Below, piece by piece: positions 31,873-41,238 of a stretch of 48,000 bases of DNA (its first letter is position 1; each line of letters opens with the position of its first letter). Both the position numbers and the translations under genes were made by a program. This stretch comes from Bacteroidia bacterium (GTDB lineage: Bacteria > Bacteroidota > Bacteroidia > NS11-12g > UBA9320), in the NCBI GenBank assembly GCA_028247315.1, contig JAOKFZ010000007.1:1-48000 (forward strand). The letters run 5' to 3'. A model generated the notes under the pieces. It did no database searches and had not been told where the DNA came from. It saw nothing but the letters and a program-made list of their open reading frames with translations.

Positions 31873-34800
31873 CTATTTTACAAAGGTAACCGTACCGTTA
31901 TCGATATGCCTGTTTCCGTCCCAACCTTTGTAGGTTACAATCCAAAAATAGACATTGCTGTATTTTAGATCATCATCTTTATACTCGCCACTCCATTTTA
32001 TATTCTTATTTGAGCTTTCAAAGACTTTCTCTCCCCATCGATTGTAGAGTTTCATCTCAAACTCTTTCACAAACACATCCGCCCATCCAAATGAATCATT
32101 CAGCTTATCTCCATTTGCGGTTACAGCATTTGGCACATATACTTCTGGAGGCTGTATCAAGTAGATATCATTACTTCTACTTGTTGCATTGTGAACTCCC
32201 GAGTTTTCGTAGGCTACTACACTGTACCAATAACCACCCCAATCGTAATCTAAATCTCCATCTGTATATTCTAGGGTTGGACTATTTACCCTTACGATGG
32301 GCCTTAGTATTCCTGTATCTACGGATCGCGTTAACTCGTAGGACTCTACACCGCTGTCCCAATCTATATAACTATCCCAATACAGATTCATTCTGTAACG
32401 TGGTGTGGTTTCTTTTTCATTGATAGGCTCTCCACGTATTACGATTGAACAGCCCTCATTGCTAATTGGGCTAATATGACCACAATTATCCATCACCTTC
32501 ACCACATAACAATAGGAGAATTCATCTACAAGCACGTTTTTATCTAGGAAGCTTAATGTATTGATATCAAATATAGACACCAAATAAGTATACGCCTTAT
32601 CATTTCTCGTCTTTCGATAAACCTCGTAGCTGCTGAAGTCATCTTCTGTAGACCGTTCGTAATCTACCCTTATAGAATCTTGCACTACTGTAGCTGTTAT
32701 AAGGTATGTAGGGCTTACAGGTATTTCACTTTCTTTTAAACTATTGAGTTCATACGTCTGTTCTCCTACTTGGTTACATATGTTTTCCACTACGAGGAAG
32801 TACGAGTAGTTGTTTTCCCTTGGTTTATTAATGTCAACGTCTGTGTATGTACCTGCTCCTTGATTAGCTATCTCTTGCAACAAGCTTCTGTTTCCTAAGG
32901 GGTCTACTTTGTACAGCAACATCCTCTTGAAATAAGCACTCTGTGGCGTAGCACTCCAATCTATACGTAGCTCGTCATTTCTACCAAAATTGAGGCACAA
33001 CACTCCCGGAGGTGGTAGTACAGGTACAGAATCTACTATTATGGTAATAAAACCGTCATTATTCTCAGGAAAAGGACAGCCTGCATCAAAAGCTTCTACA
33101 GGTATTTTGAAGGTGTCTCCAGCACTTTCACAGTCAAAACGGAATACGAAATCTACCACTGAACGTTCTACACTGGTATCTGCACTCTTACCCACACTCA
33201 TATATTTATCCAGTTCTGTAGGGATAGAATAAACAATAAATAGCGAATCTTTCTCTGGATCTGTGACAGTAGATTTAAAGCTGAGTTCTTCCAAAACATT
33301 TGCTCTAAAAACAGGGCTTCCCACGACAGGTTTATCATTTCTAGGAACTACCTGTATTTTAAATGAAGCATTACTACATCTCGGGCTAGGATTATTGGGA
33401 CTATAAGACCCCTCAGATGTCGGAAAATCATTGACTTGACTTTCTCCAGCTGGCGGGCAACTGCCGCAGACACTCTGATAAATAGCTCCACGTTTATCAA
33501 ACCTACTTGTACCACCGTCTACGTGGTCATTTGTTCTACTTCCACCAAAATAGGTGCCATATAGTATATCTGAAAGATTCTCTTCTAGAACAATAATATG
33601 GAAATCTTGTCCATCTGTCCTGCTTTGAAACGCATCTGGTGTAAGTGGCATATTTTGCAACCTAAATCTACCTGTTTGATCAAAATTGGTACCCCATCCA
33701 CTAACATATACCCTATCGCAATTGTCAACCAAAAGAGCATTAATAGTAAGGTCTGTCTCGGATCTTCCGCTACCATATACGGTACTTACAATAATGGAGT
33801 TTAGATCACTTGTTAACTTAGCAATAAACTGTTTTCCATTGGCATTGCTGTATACATTGCCTATTACAGGCATGCTACCTGTTGAGTGACCAGCAACGTA
33901 TATCTCGTTGAGTCTATCACTCTCAGATGCAAGTACTTGGTCATAAGACGTAGTACCAAAGTAGGTACATGACAACAATTGGGATCCATCTATATTGATC
34001 TTGGCTACGTAGCCATCTACGGATCCTCCTTGATAATTTTCTTGATATGCCCCGCTATGAGTAGGAAGATCAGAACTGGTTGTACTGCCAGATATGAGGA
34101 TATTCCCATCTGCCATCACGTCTATTCCATATACAGATTCTGCACCAACACCACCAAAGTAAGTGCTCCATCTTAACGTACTTAAATCCTTATTTAGACT
34201 GAAGAGAACACCTTCTTGACTTCCCTTGTTCATGTTTTGGAATGCCCCTGTTGTAGTTGGGAAGTCTAACGAATACGAGCACGAAGCAATTAGTACATTA
34301 CCATTCGCATCGAGGTTTACCTCTCCCCTATATTCATCTGCATAATATGAGTTCATATCACTTTGGCTGTTCAACCCATCATTTAGTAATCCGCCTACGA
34401 AAGTAGAACCGATGAGAGTGCTACCATCTACAGAAAACTTCGTTACAATTATATCTACACCTCCACCTATTGTTCTCCCATAAGCATTACTTGTAGTAGG
34501 ATAATTCGAAGACCTGCTTGTACCAAAAACGACTAACTCTTCATTATCTGTGACTATAAGGCTATGGGGAAACTCGTTTCTGGAACCACCCAAATAGGTT
34601 GCATATTCTAAGACAGAACCGTCGGGCGAGTATTTACTAATACCAATATCCCAAGGATTTACACTCGGCTCAAGAGGATCCGTATCCCCTCCGTTAAACG
34701 TTTCACTAAAAGATCCTGGTGTCGCTGGGTACCTTCCATTTGCTACAGTAGTTGGGCTTGTTACACTACCACCTGCATAAAGACCTCCATCCAAATCAAA

Positions 34801-35601
34801 AGTTGCCGTATATCCAAAATTATCTACTGAACTCCCAGAATAGGTTGAGAATATTAGTTCAGGATCGATGACCGTTTTCACTTTAGTCTTAAAAAAAGCA
34901 GTTTTAAATCCAATTAGATCACCTCGCTTCTCATACGACATATTAATCTGTCTCTGTTCACCATTTGCCTCTTCGTAGGATAATGGCATTACTTCTGAAA
35001 ATTCGCCAAATCGACTAAAAGTCGTAATTCTATCACTGGCAACATGAAAACTATCCGCACCTACTATTTTAAGTTGTATATCCTTTATATCTGATCCTTT
35101 ATTTAAAATAAAATTATACTTAAATCGCTTATCAATACATACATACTCTAAATCAATATTGGGATAAATGTTCTTGTATAGGACCTTAGAATAGCTTGCT
35201 ACTTTACCAGCCCACCTGCTTGGGTCGTCTCCCAAAAAATAATTGTAATACGCCATCTGTTTTGATGTCCCCGCATACTGCTCCAAATTCGCTCCTACAA
35301 ATTCATACTTGATATGCTGCATCTCTAGTGCAGCCGGTAGCACATAAGTGTCAGCTATATCTCGTGTATGGCGGTCGTGAAGGTGTGTAACCACATCCCC
35401 CCAAGTTTGCTGGTCATACAATAGGACACTAAAACCTTCTTGATCTAAGAAGATAACGTGAGAGCCATAGTTTACTCTAAAATCGATAGCACTATCAAAT
35501 TGCCCTTTATTTTCTTGAAAACCAATCTGACCATAGACAGGAACACCCACACACAGTAGGATAATGGTCAAAATTTTCAATATGGGTTGACTAAATAGCA
35601 C
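31873..35601 (-). CDS. T9SS-secreted beta-propeller protein with CHU_C domain
   Basis: The 1242-residue secreted protein has a signal peptide (ending near VPVYG), an N-terminal domain starting FQENKGQFDSAIDF (about 27-230, as in DUF7948 proteins), then SBBP-like beta-propeller repeats of the form GGSRNEFPHSLIVTDNEELV, FGTSRSSNYPTTSNAYGRTI and IVTKFSVDGSTLIGSTFVGG (about 240-720). Fibronectin-like modules follow (about 850-1130). The last 85 residues (VPNAVTANGDKLNDSFGWAD to TVTFVK) are a gliding-motility/CHU_C type B sorting domain. It should be exported by the type IX system. It appears to start at GTG 35601; a TTG at 35580 is an alternative. The ligand or substrate is unknown. Confidence 0.85.
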   Translation of the reverse strand: MLFSQPILKILTIILLCVGVPVYGQIGFQENKGQFDSAIDFRVNYGSHVIFLDQEGFSVLLYDQQTWGDVVTHLHDRHTRDIADTYVLPAALEMQHIKYEFVGANLEQYAGTSKQMAYYNYFLGDDPSRWAGKVASYSKVLYKNIYPNIDLEYVCIDKRFKYNFILNKGSDIKDIQLKIVGADSFHVASDRITTFSRFGEFSEVMPLSYEEANGEQRQINMSYEKRGDLIGFKTAFFKTKVKTVIDPELIFSTYSGSSVDNFGYTATFDLDGGLYAGGSVTSPTTVANGRYPATPGSFSETFNGGDTDPLEPSVNPWDIGISKYSPDGSVLEYATYLGGSRNEFPHSLIVTDNEELVVFGTSRSSNYPTTSNAYGRTIGGGVDIIVTKFSVDGSTLIGSTFVGGLLNDGLNSQSDMNSYYADEYRGEVNLDANGNVLIASCSYSLDFPTTTGAFQNMNKGSQEGVLFSLNKDLSTLRWSTYFGGVGAESVYGIDVMADGNILISGSTTSSDLPTHSGAYQENYQGGSVDGYVAKINIDGSQLLSCTYFGTTSYDQVLASESDRLNEIYVAGHSTGSMPVIGNVYSNANGKQFIAKLTSDLNSIIVSTVYGSGRSETDLTINALLVDNCDRVYVSGWGTNFDQTGRFRLQNMPLTPDAFQSRTDGQDFHIIVLEENLSDILYGTYFGGSRTNDHVDGGTSRFDKRGAIYQSVCGSCPPAGESQVNDFPTSEGSYSPNNPSPRCSNASFKIQVVPRNDKPVVGSPVFRANVLEELSFKSTVTDPEKDSLFIVYSIPTELDKYMSVGKSADTSVERSVVDFVFRFDCESAGDTFKIPVEAFDAGCPFPENNDGFITIIVDSVPVLPPPGVLCLNFGRNDELRIDWSATPQSAYFKRMLLYKVDPLGNRSLLQEIANQGAGTYTDVDINKPRENNYSYFLVVENICNQVGEQTYELNSLKESEIPVSPTYLITATVVQDSIRVDYERSTEDDFSSYEVYRKTRNDKAYTYLVSIFDINTLSFLDKNVLVDEFSYCYVVKVMDNCGHISPISNEGCSIVIRGEPINEKETTPRYRMNLYWDSYIDWDSGVESYELTRSVDTGILRPIVRVNSPTLEYTDGDLDYDWGGYWYSVVAYENSGVHNATSRSNDIYLIQPPEVYVPNAVTANGDKLNDSFGWADVFVKEFEMKLYNRWGEKVFESSNKNIKWSGEYKDDDLKYSNVYFWIVTYKGWDGNRHIDNGTVTFVK

Positions 35602-35657
35602 TCTTATTTCTTAGATAGACGTGCAAGGTAACCAAAACGTTACAGTAAAAGGCCGAA

Positions 35658-37952
35658 TTACTTCGACGGAGCGTAGAAAAATGACTTTACGGTGTAGTTA
35701 AATTGACTACCGTCCCGGAGAGTAACTGTAACGTCAAAATTACTTTTGTCTGGAATTGCTGCTTTATCATAGGTTGGTTTGAATACCAAAGTAGGAGCCC
35801 CGTACCCTCTAACGAAGGACTCTACAGTAACAGGAATCACTTTTCCGTCTTGCATTACTTCTACCATAGCATCGGTAAGATCGCGATAGATGGCAAAAGT
35901 CCAACTACTAAATAACATTAACTGCGGCACATGACCTTTCGGAGGCCATACAATGGGGTTATCCATATAGAAGGTAGTATCTGCACTACCACTATCATCT
36001 AAAGCCCAAATAACAGCAACATTGTCTGTGCTGCCGTGGCCGTATACACGACCATTTGGGTACAACAACCATCGTCTATTACCCGCAGCAGGATTTTTAT
36101 CATCCATTATATACGTGACTGCCAAAGAAGTATTTGCGTCTTTAATAAGCAACGAGTGCTTGGCAGCATACGCCCCTTCACTACTCCAGCATTTCCACGT
36201 TCTAGGCGGATCATGACTTAAACTTCTATTTGTTGTCATCATCAAAGCCGCTTTTTGGCAATATTCGTTTGTTGCTTCATCAAACAGTACTTCAGGTACT
36301 CCTGCATTTCTTCTGAAATAATTTACTCTGTTGGCAACTTTAGTCTGTGCATCAAAATCTATAGTTCCCGCATCACAGCCACTGGTTCGTCCATTCCATT
36401 TATAAGGCTCAATAGCCTTTCCGTTCAAATCTGTCCCTTTCGTTCTCGTGTTGTAATAGTTTTTGAAAAAGTCTTCACGAGCAATTAATCTCTCTCGTTC
36501 ACTATGGTCTGCATTGGGTGCAAATTTCTTCTGATCAGCCATTACATCTCTAGCTGTACTAAATCTATTTTTAGAAACCAATAGACCTATATACTTGTCA
36601 TTAATGCTAATCAGTTTTTCAAGATTGTCTTTCTCCGTATTTGCCTCATACTCATCCAGCATTAATCCATACAATGCTCCTTGCTCAGCTACACTAGTGC
36701 GTATCACAGACTTTTCGGCTATCACTTTTGCTCGTGTTGCCATGAGGTCAGTACTATTAGGGTATTTCGAGATAGCTTGTTGTAATACAAAACTTGCAAA
36801 TGGCATTTCTTTGGTTTCAAAGGCATAGTTTGTAATCAGATTCCATCTATCTGCTATATCTGGCGAAGAGGTGCTATTTGCCGTGAGAATAATATATTTG
36901 TCAAGCACATATTTTGCACTTTCAATATGACTGTAGGTATGGAAATATTCCGTCAATTTCCAAAGTACATTCTCTGATTTTTTCTCAACAAAAATATCTG
37001 TCGCCTTTATTTTACGTGCTTCTTTTGTAGAAGCTTTGGCTACTTTCTCTCGTACAAATGTATTGATGAGTGTATCGGCCTCCACCATCCTGTTATTCGT
37101 GAACTTATTTTTAATAAGGTAAATATAAAGCGAATTCTCCTTGGTTAACAGCTCCTTATCAGCAGGGTCATGAACAAGCACTTCTTGCACATAGTTTAAC
37201 ATAAGACTGCTTGGTGGCATCATTTTTATTTGGTCCAATATCACTCCCTTGTGAAGGAAATTTATTTTAGCTTCACTTCCAAAATGCTCTCTTGCTTGCA
37301 CTATCATTACCTTAGCACTATCGTACTTCTTTGCTTTCCAGAACTTATCAATAAAATAAAGATAAGGCTCAACTTGTTGCTCTGCCTCGGCTAAACTCTG
37401 ATCCAAATCTGCAGCGTACCACTGTAGTAATTGTTTGTATATAGGTTCTCCAGTTACCGTATCTTGATATGCAATCGCACTTCTTCCGGCCATGTAATAT
37501 GGATACCTCTGCGCACTATCCAATCTATAAGCCAAATTAAACAACTTCACTGCTTTGGCCATTTTACTGATTTCATACTGCGTTTCAGCTTGTTCAGTTT
37601 GGCGTTTCACCACTTCATCTCTCACCTCAGCAAAGTCCTCTCGCAGCATCCGTTTTCCATCTTCTCTTTTTAGTCCTTTTAGCATATACTTAACAGCGAG
37701 CTTTATGGCATCTGGATTCTTCTCTAAGTAGGTCTCATCTTTAGCTTGCTCGATGTACGCCTGAGACAAATAGAAATATGTTTCCGGTTTTTTCTTGAGC
37801 GATTTATCCTCCAAAGCATTTAAACATACCTTTTCTAATCGTCTGAAATTATCCAAATCTACAGCTTCCTTCATTTTGTACACTTGGCTAAACACTGAGT
37901 TGACAAAGGACAAGGCTACAACTACAAATAAGGTTCTTAATGCTAATTTCAT
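35658..37952 (-). CDS. Secreted TPR-like protein with C-terminal CAP (SCP) domain
   Basis: The 764-residue protein starts at ATG 37952; a longer in-frame start at 37991 would destroy the signal peptide MKLALRTLFVVVALSF. The first two thirds are helical and TPR-like (for example PETYFYLSQAYIEQAKDETY and AVKLFNLAYRLDSAQRYPYY). A CAP/SCP-PR1 domain covers about residues 530-680: NYFRRNAGVPEVLFDEATN, then the metal-site His in SLSHDPPRTWKCWSSEG and VTYIMDDKNPAAGNRRWLLY. CAP domains are found in secreted lipid- or peptide-binding proteins. The precise role is unknown. It lies between the ABM-like gene (17 bp away) and the T9SS cargo gene. Confidence 0.82.
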   Translation of the reverse strand: MKLALRTLFVVVALSFVNSVFSQVYKMKEAVDLDNFRRLEKVCLNALEDKSLKKKPETYFYLSQAYIEQAKDETYLEKNPDAIKLAVKYMLKGLKREDGKRMLREDFAEVRDEVVKRQTEQAETQYEISKMAKAVKLFNLAYRLDSAQRYPYYMAGRSAIAYQDTVTGEPIYKQLLQWYAADLDQSLAEAEQQVEPYLYFIDKFWKAKKYDSAKVMIVQAREHFGSEAKINFLHKGVILDQIKMMPPSSLMLNYVQEVLVHDPADKELLTKENSLYIYLIKNKFTNNRMVEADTLINTFVREKVAKASTKEARKIKATDIFVEKKSENVLWKLTEYFHTYSHIESAKYVLDKYIILTANSTSSPDIADRWNLITNYAFETKEMPFASFVLQQAISKYPNSTDLMATRAKVIAEKSVIRTSVAEQGALYGLMLDEYEANTEKDNLEKLISINDKYIGLLVSKNRFSTARDVMADQKKFAPNADHSERERLIAREDFFKNYYNTRTKGTDLNGKAIEPYKWNGRTSGCDAGTIDFDAQTKVANRVNYFRRNAGVPEVLFDEATNEYCQKAALMMTTNRSLSHDPPRTWKCWSSEGAYAAKHSLLIKDANTSLAVTYIMDDKNPAAGNRRWLLYPNGRVYGHGSTDNVAVIWALDDSGSADTTFYMDNPIVWPPKGHVPQLMLFSSWTFAIYRDLTDAMVEVMQDGKVIPVTVESFVRGYGAPTLVFKPTYDKAAIPDKSNFDVTVTLRDGSQFNYTVKSFFYAPSK

Positions 37953-37969
37953 TTCTTCTACAATATTAT

Positions 37970-38254
37970 TTACTTTAATGTCAAACTCCAAGCCATAGGC
38001 TTATCATCGAACAAAGCCTTTGTTTTAGGCCACACTTTCCCAAAAATTTCTGATGCACGATACGCATCTAAATAACTATCACTTAGCCACTTACTATGCG
38101 TAAACACTACATTGGAATTATTGGTATCTTGATATATTCTCAGACTAACAATACCTGGGGCACTTGCAATATCGTCTTTAATCGTTTCGAAATAGTCCAG
38201 AAAATTGGCTGTTTCCTCTGGTTTGAAGGTCATTTTGACAAGGCGTAGGATCAT
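37970..38254 (-). CDS. ABM-like dimeric alpha-beta barrel protein
   Basis: A 94-residue protein (MILRLVKMTFKPEETANFLD, with APGIVSLRIYQDTNNSNVVF and SKWLSDSYLDAYRASEIF) of the antibiotic-biosynthesis-monooxygenase fold. Members are often small monooxygenases or heme-degrading enzymes, but no catalytic residues are evident here. It overlaps the end of the upstream SAM hydrolase gene by 4 bp (ATGA), so both are co-translated. Confidence 0.8.
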   Translation of the reverse strand: MILRLVKMTFKPEETANFLDYFETIKDDIASAPGIVSLRIYQDTNNSNVVFTHSKWLSDSYLDAYRASEIFGKVWPKTKALFDDKPMAWSLTLK

Positions 38255-39015
38255 CTTTTTTTAATAATTACAGGTTTAGACTTTCTAAGATTAAGCAGTC
38301 GCATAGCATTACTTTGTTTAATAGCAACAACAAGGTAACCGTGCTCAGAGAAGTAACACAAAGAATCTCCCACCTGCACATCTGCAAAATTTTCACTAAC
38401 ACTATCGATGGTAGTATGTCGGCTTAGCTCTATTTCGCATCTTCCTCCTTTTAGAAACAAGTCGAAATCAGTCTTACTGATGTTGGTGTAAGCATTGCCA
38501 AAGTGATCTACAAATAGCACCGTACCTCTCAATTCGTTACCATCATTAGTAGGCACCAAACTTGTCTTCACTACTATTTTTTCAGCCTTAGAAGCAATAC
38601 TTATCAAGTCTTTGGATTCAATCAGCTTTTGGAGAAAAGGTATATATATACTCTGAATTTTCTGTTCCACACCATTGGTAGGAATCCGAAAGTAATTATC
38701 GAATTTCTCCCCAAAAATGAGGCTAAGAATACCATTATCTGGAGCTATGAAAAAATGTCCATTGTATTCTGCCGCCAAGTGCCCTGCAAATGATGTTGCC
38801 ACCACATTGGTAGCCAGAATATGTATACTTCCCACTGGAAAATCTTGGTAAACCATAGAACAGAGATAGGAAGCCTCCACAATATCAAAAGGCTCTACTC
38901 TACTACTAATCTCAATAAACGGCAAATCGATACCTGAGCAATGCATACTTCCTCGAAAAGAAGCCATATAGTGCGAATCAGCCCCAAAATCACTTAAAAA
39001 AGTTAGTACAGACAA
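38251..39015 (-). CDS. SAM hydrolase/SAM-dependent halogenase family protein (DUF62)
   Basis: The 254-residue protein matches the DUF62 family, which hydrolyses S-adenosylmethionine to adenosine and methionine. It begins with LTFLSDFGADSHYMASFRGS (motif TFxSDFG near residues 5-12), then FIEISSRVEPFDIVEASYL, HFFIAPDNGILSLIFG near 93 and FVDHFGNAYTNIS near 175. The start is TTG 39015; a stop lies 9 nt further upstream and no ATG precedes the TFLSDFG motif. It is divergent from phoH with 66 bp between their starts. Confidence 0.87.
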   Translation of the reverse strand: MSVLTFLSDFGADSHYMASFRGSMHCSGIDLPFIEISSRVEPFDIVEASYLCSMVYQDFPVGSIHILATNVVATSFAGHLAAEYNGHFFIAPDNGILSLIFGEKFDNYFRIPTNGVEQKIQSIYIPFLQKLIESKDLISIASKAEKIVVKTSLVPTNDGNELRGTVLFVDHFGNAYTNISKTDFDLFLKGGRCEIELSRHTTIDSVSENFADVQVGDSLCYFSEHGYLVVAIKQSNAMRLLNLRKSKPVIIKKR

Positions 39016-39081
39016 TGTTAATTATTTACCTAATTTAGCCGACGAAAATAAGGACAGAACACAACATTCTTACAAAATACA

Positions 39082-40029
39082 TTGGCAGAAAGAAAATATT
39101 TAATTGAAGAGATAGAGCCATCTCGTTTTTTTGGACCGTATAACGCTCATTTTAAGGTATACAAGGCAAAATACCCACGTTTACAACTTTCTAGCAGAGG
39201 CGGTAGCATTACTATTAAAGGAGACGAAAGTGATATCGATGAGTTTGTTAAAGCTGTAGATTCTATTGTAAAGTATCTCAAGACGAATAATAAGGTCACT
39301 TTAGGAGATATAGAACGCGTGGTACAAGGAGAAGAAAATTCTAACGACGGAGCGTCTGAAACCCAGAAAGGTATAATACTACATGGTCACAGTGGCCGTA
39401 TAATAACTGCTCGCACAAAAAACCAACAAGAATTAGTAGACAAGGTCAATCATAATGATCTCGTTTTTGCTATCGGTCCTGCTGGCACAGGAAAAACCTA
39501 TACTGCGGTTGCTTTGGCCGTAAAAGCTCTGAAAAACAAAGAGATAAAACGCATCATTCTATGCAGACCTGCAGTAGAAGCAGGCGAAAGCCTGGGTTTT
39601 TTACCAGGAGATATGAAAGATAAGGTAGACCCATACCTACGACCTCTTTATGACGCCCTTGAGGATATGATACCTCAAGAGAAAATGAAGGCGTACATAG
39701 AAAAAGGAATTATAGAAGTAGCTCCACTTGCTTTTATGCGTGGCCGTACATTGAATAACTGCTTTGCTATCTTAGACGAAGGTCAGAATGCAACCAATAC
39801 GCAACTCAAGATGTTTTTAACTAGAATGGGGCCTATTTCTAAAGTTGTGATTACAGGAGACTTAACACAAGTAGACTTACCGGTGCGAGTACAGAGTGGT
39901 CTAGAACCTGCATTAAACCTACTAAAGAACGTGAAAGGCATAGGGATTGTAAGGCTAAATGAGAATGATGTTGTTCGACATAGATTAGTAAAAGACATCA
40001 TCAAGGCATATCAAAAATTTAAAAAATAG
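39082..40029 (+). CDS. phoH: PhoH family ATPase
   Basis: The 315-residue protein has an N-terminal KH-like segment (about 20-80) and a PhoH ATPase domain with Walker A FAIGPAGTGKTYTAVALA (about residues 131-148), GESLGFLPGDMKDKVDPYLR near 168 and Walker B NCFAILDEGQNATNTQLKMF near 228, followed by GDLTQVDLP near 258. PhoH-type proteins are implicated in RNA metabolism. The start is TTG 39082. It is a single gene upstream of the ACIII cluster. Confidence 0.93.
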   Translation: MAERKYLIEEIEPSRFFGPYNAHFKVYKAKYPRLQLSSRGGSITIKGDESDIDEFVKAVDSIVKYLKTNNKVTLGDIERVVQGEENSNDGASETQKGIILHGHSGRIITARTKNQQELVDKVNHNDLVFAIGPAGTGKTYTAVALAVKALKNKEIKRIILCRPAVEAGESLGFLPGDMKDKVDPYLRPLYDALEDMIPQEKMKAYIEKGIIEVAPLAFMRGRTLNNCFAILDEGQNATNTQLKMFLTRMGPISKVVITGDLTQVDLPVRVQSGLEPALNLLKNVKGIGIVRLNENDVVRHRLVKDIIKAYQKFKK

Positions 40030-40283
40030 CTCCCAGTTAATTGGGGTCATATTTAGCTTGTTCTATATTTTTTTTTGACAAAAAAAAATATTGAAACAGG
40101 AATTTTTCGCACGGCGTATTTTCAGTCAACATGCCAAGACAATTGTCTGATAAACAGATATTTGCAATTGAAAATAGTAGCTATTTGAAAACCTTCTAAA
40201 TTGAAAAATTGTGCATATCTCAAAGTGCCTCATTTTAATGCCTAACTATATTTGCAGCCGCGTTAAATCAACGTAAGAACTGA
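40030..40283 (+). promoter_or_regulatory. phoH-act intergenic region with act promoter box
   Basis: The 254-bp gap holds an AT-only 11-bp hairpin (40066-40076 with 40080-40090, loop GAC) that may end phoH, and a perfect -7 box TATATTTG at 40247-40254 followed by GCAGCCG. The box is 30 nt before the 25-codon ORF that precedes actA. Confidence 0.5.
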
Positions 40284-40361
40284 ATGTCCAACCAAAAAAA
40301 ATACATCGCACTAGCGATTCTCTCCACTTCAATTAGCACTTTATCATTTTCACAAAAATAG
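40284..40361 (+). CDS. 25-residue orphan signal-peptide-like ORF before actA
   Basis: The ORF reads MSNQKKYIALAILSTSISTL followed by SFSQK and stop; it ends 1 bp before the actA ATG, in another frame. It looks like a complete Sec signal peptide with an SFSQ cleavage site. ActA itself here starts with a membrane helix. It may be a leader peptide, or the remnant of a longer N-terminal domain of ActA. Confidence 0.4.
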   Translation: MSNQKKYIALAILSTSISTLSFSQK

Positions 40362-40362
40362 T

Positions 40363-41214
40363 ATGTCATCATTTTATTCGGAATCTACGTTCCTAGCATT
40401 GATCATCCTGTCAGTAGTACTCCTAGCAATAGCAGCATTACTTTTTGGTATCAAGAGACATTTGTCTGAACTTAACAGAGAAAAATTTGCCGAGGAGGCA
40501 GAACCATCTTTTTATGAGGCTAAAATAAAACCCGTCATAGATACTTGGAATCCTACCATTGCAACGTTGGTGATAGCTGGGGTTCTTATCGTTATTCTAG
40601 GCGGTTTTGGTTATAAATTTGGCATGGATGAAGTAGGTGTTCAACAAGGGTACGCTCCATCACAACCTATAAATTTCTCACACAAAATACACGCTGGTCA
40701 GTATGAAATAGATTGTAAATACTGCCACAGTACAGTTGAGAAATCTAAGTCTGCTAGTATTCCATCGCTAAACACTTGTATGAACTGCCACAAGTATGTG
40801 AAAGCTTCAGAAAAATACAACGGAAAGACTTCACCAGAAATCCAAAAAATATACAACGCTATAGGATACGACGGCGAAAACATGGAGTACATTGAAGGGT
40901 ATGAGCAAAAACCTATCGAATGGATTCGTATTCACAACCTACCAGACTTAGCATACTTCAATCACTCTCAACACGTAGTAGTAGGCAAATTAGACTGCCA
41001 GACGTGTCACGGACCCATACAAGAGATGGACAAGGTATACCAATACTCTACCCTACAAATGGGATGGTGTATAGACTGCCACCGAGAGCGAGGTATTGAC
41101 TCTGAAAACAACGATTACTATGAAGAGGCACATAAAAATATGCTAGCTGAAGGTAAAGATTATATCACCGTAGCAGAGAATGGTGGTCTAGAATGTAGCA
41201 AGTGTCACTATTAA
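40363..41214 (+). CDS. actA: Alternative complex III subunit ActA, pentaheme cytochrome c
   Basis: The 283-residue protein has two N-terminal membrane helices (about 8-30 and 65-90) and five CxxCH heme-binding motifs in its periplasmic part: CKYCH, CMNCH, CQTCH, CIDCH and CSKCH. It transfers electrons from quinol oxidation toward cytochrome c as part of alternative complex III. It is the first gene of actABCDEF. All five hemes are in this ORF, so a longer N-terminal domain is not required for function. Confidence 0.93.
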   Translation: MSSFYSESTFLALIILSVVLLAIAALLFGIKRHLSELNREKFAEEAEPSFYEAKIKPVIDTWNPTIATLVIAGVLIVILGGFGYKFGMDEVGVQQGYAPSQPINFSHKIHAGQYEIDCKYCHSTVEKSKSASIPSLNTCMNCHKYVKASEKYNGKTSPEIQKIYNAIGYDGENMEYIEGYEQKPIEWIRIHNLPDLAYFNHSQHVVVGKLDCQTCHGPIQEMDKVYQYSTLQMGWCIDCHRERGIDSENNDYYEEAHKNMLAEGKDYITVAENGGLECSKCHY

Positions 41215-41238
41215 TTATCAATTAAAGAAAATCAAATT

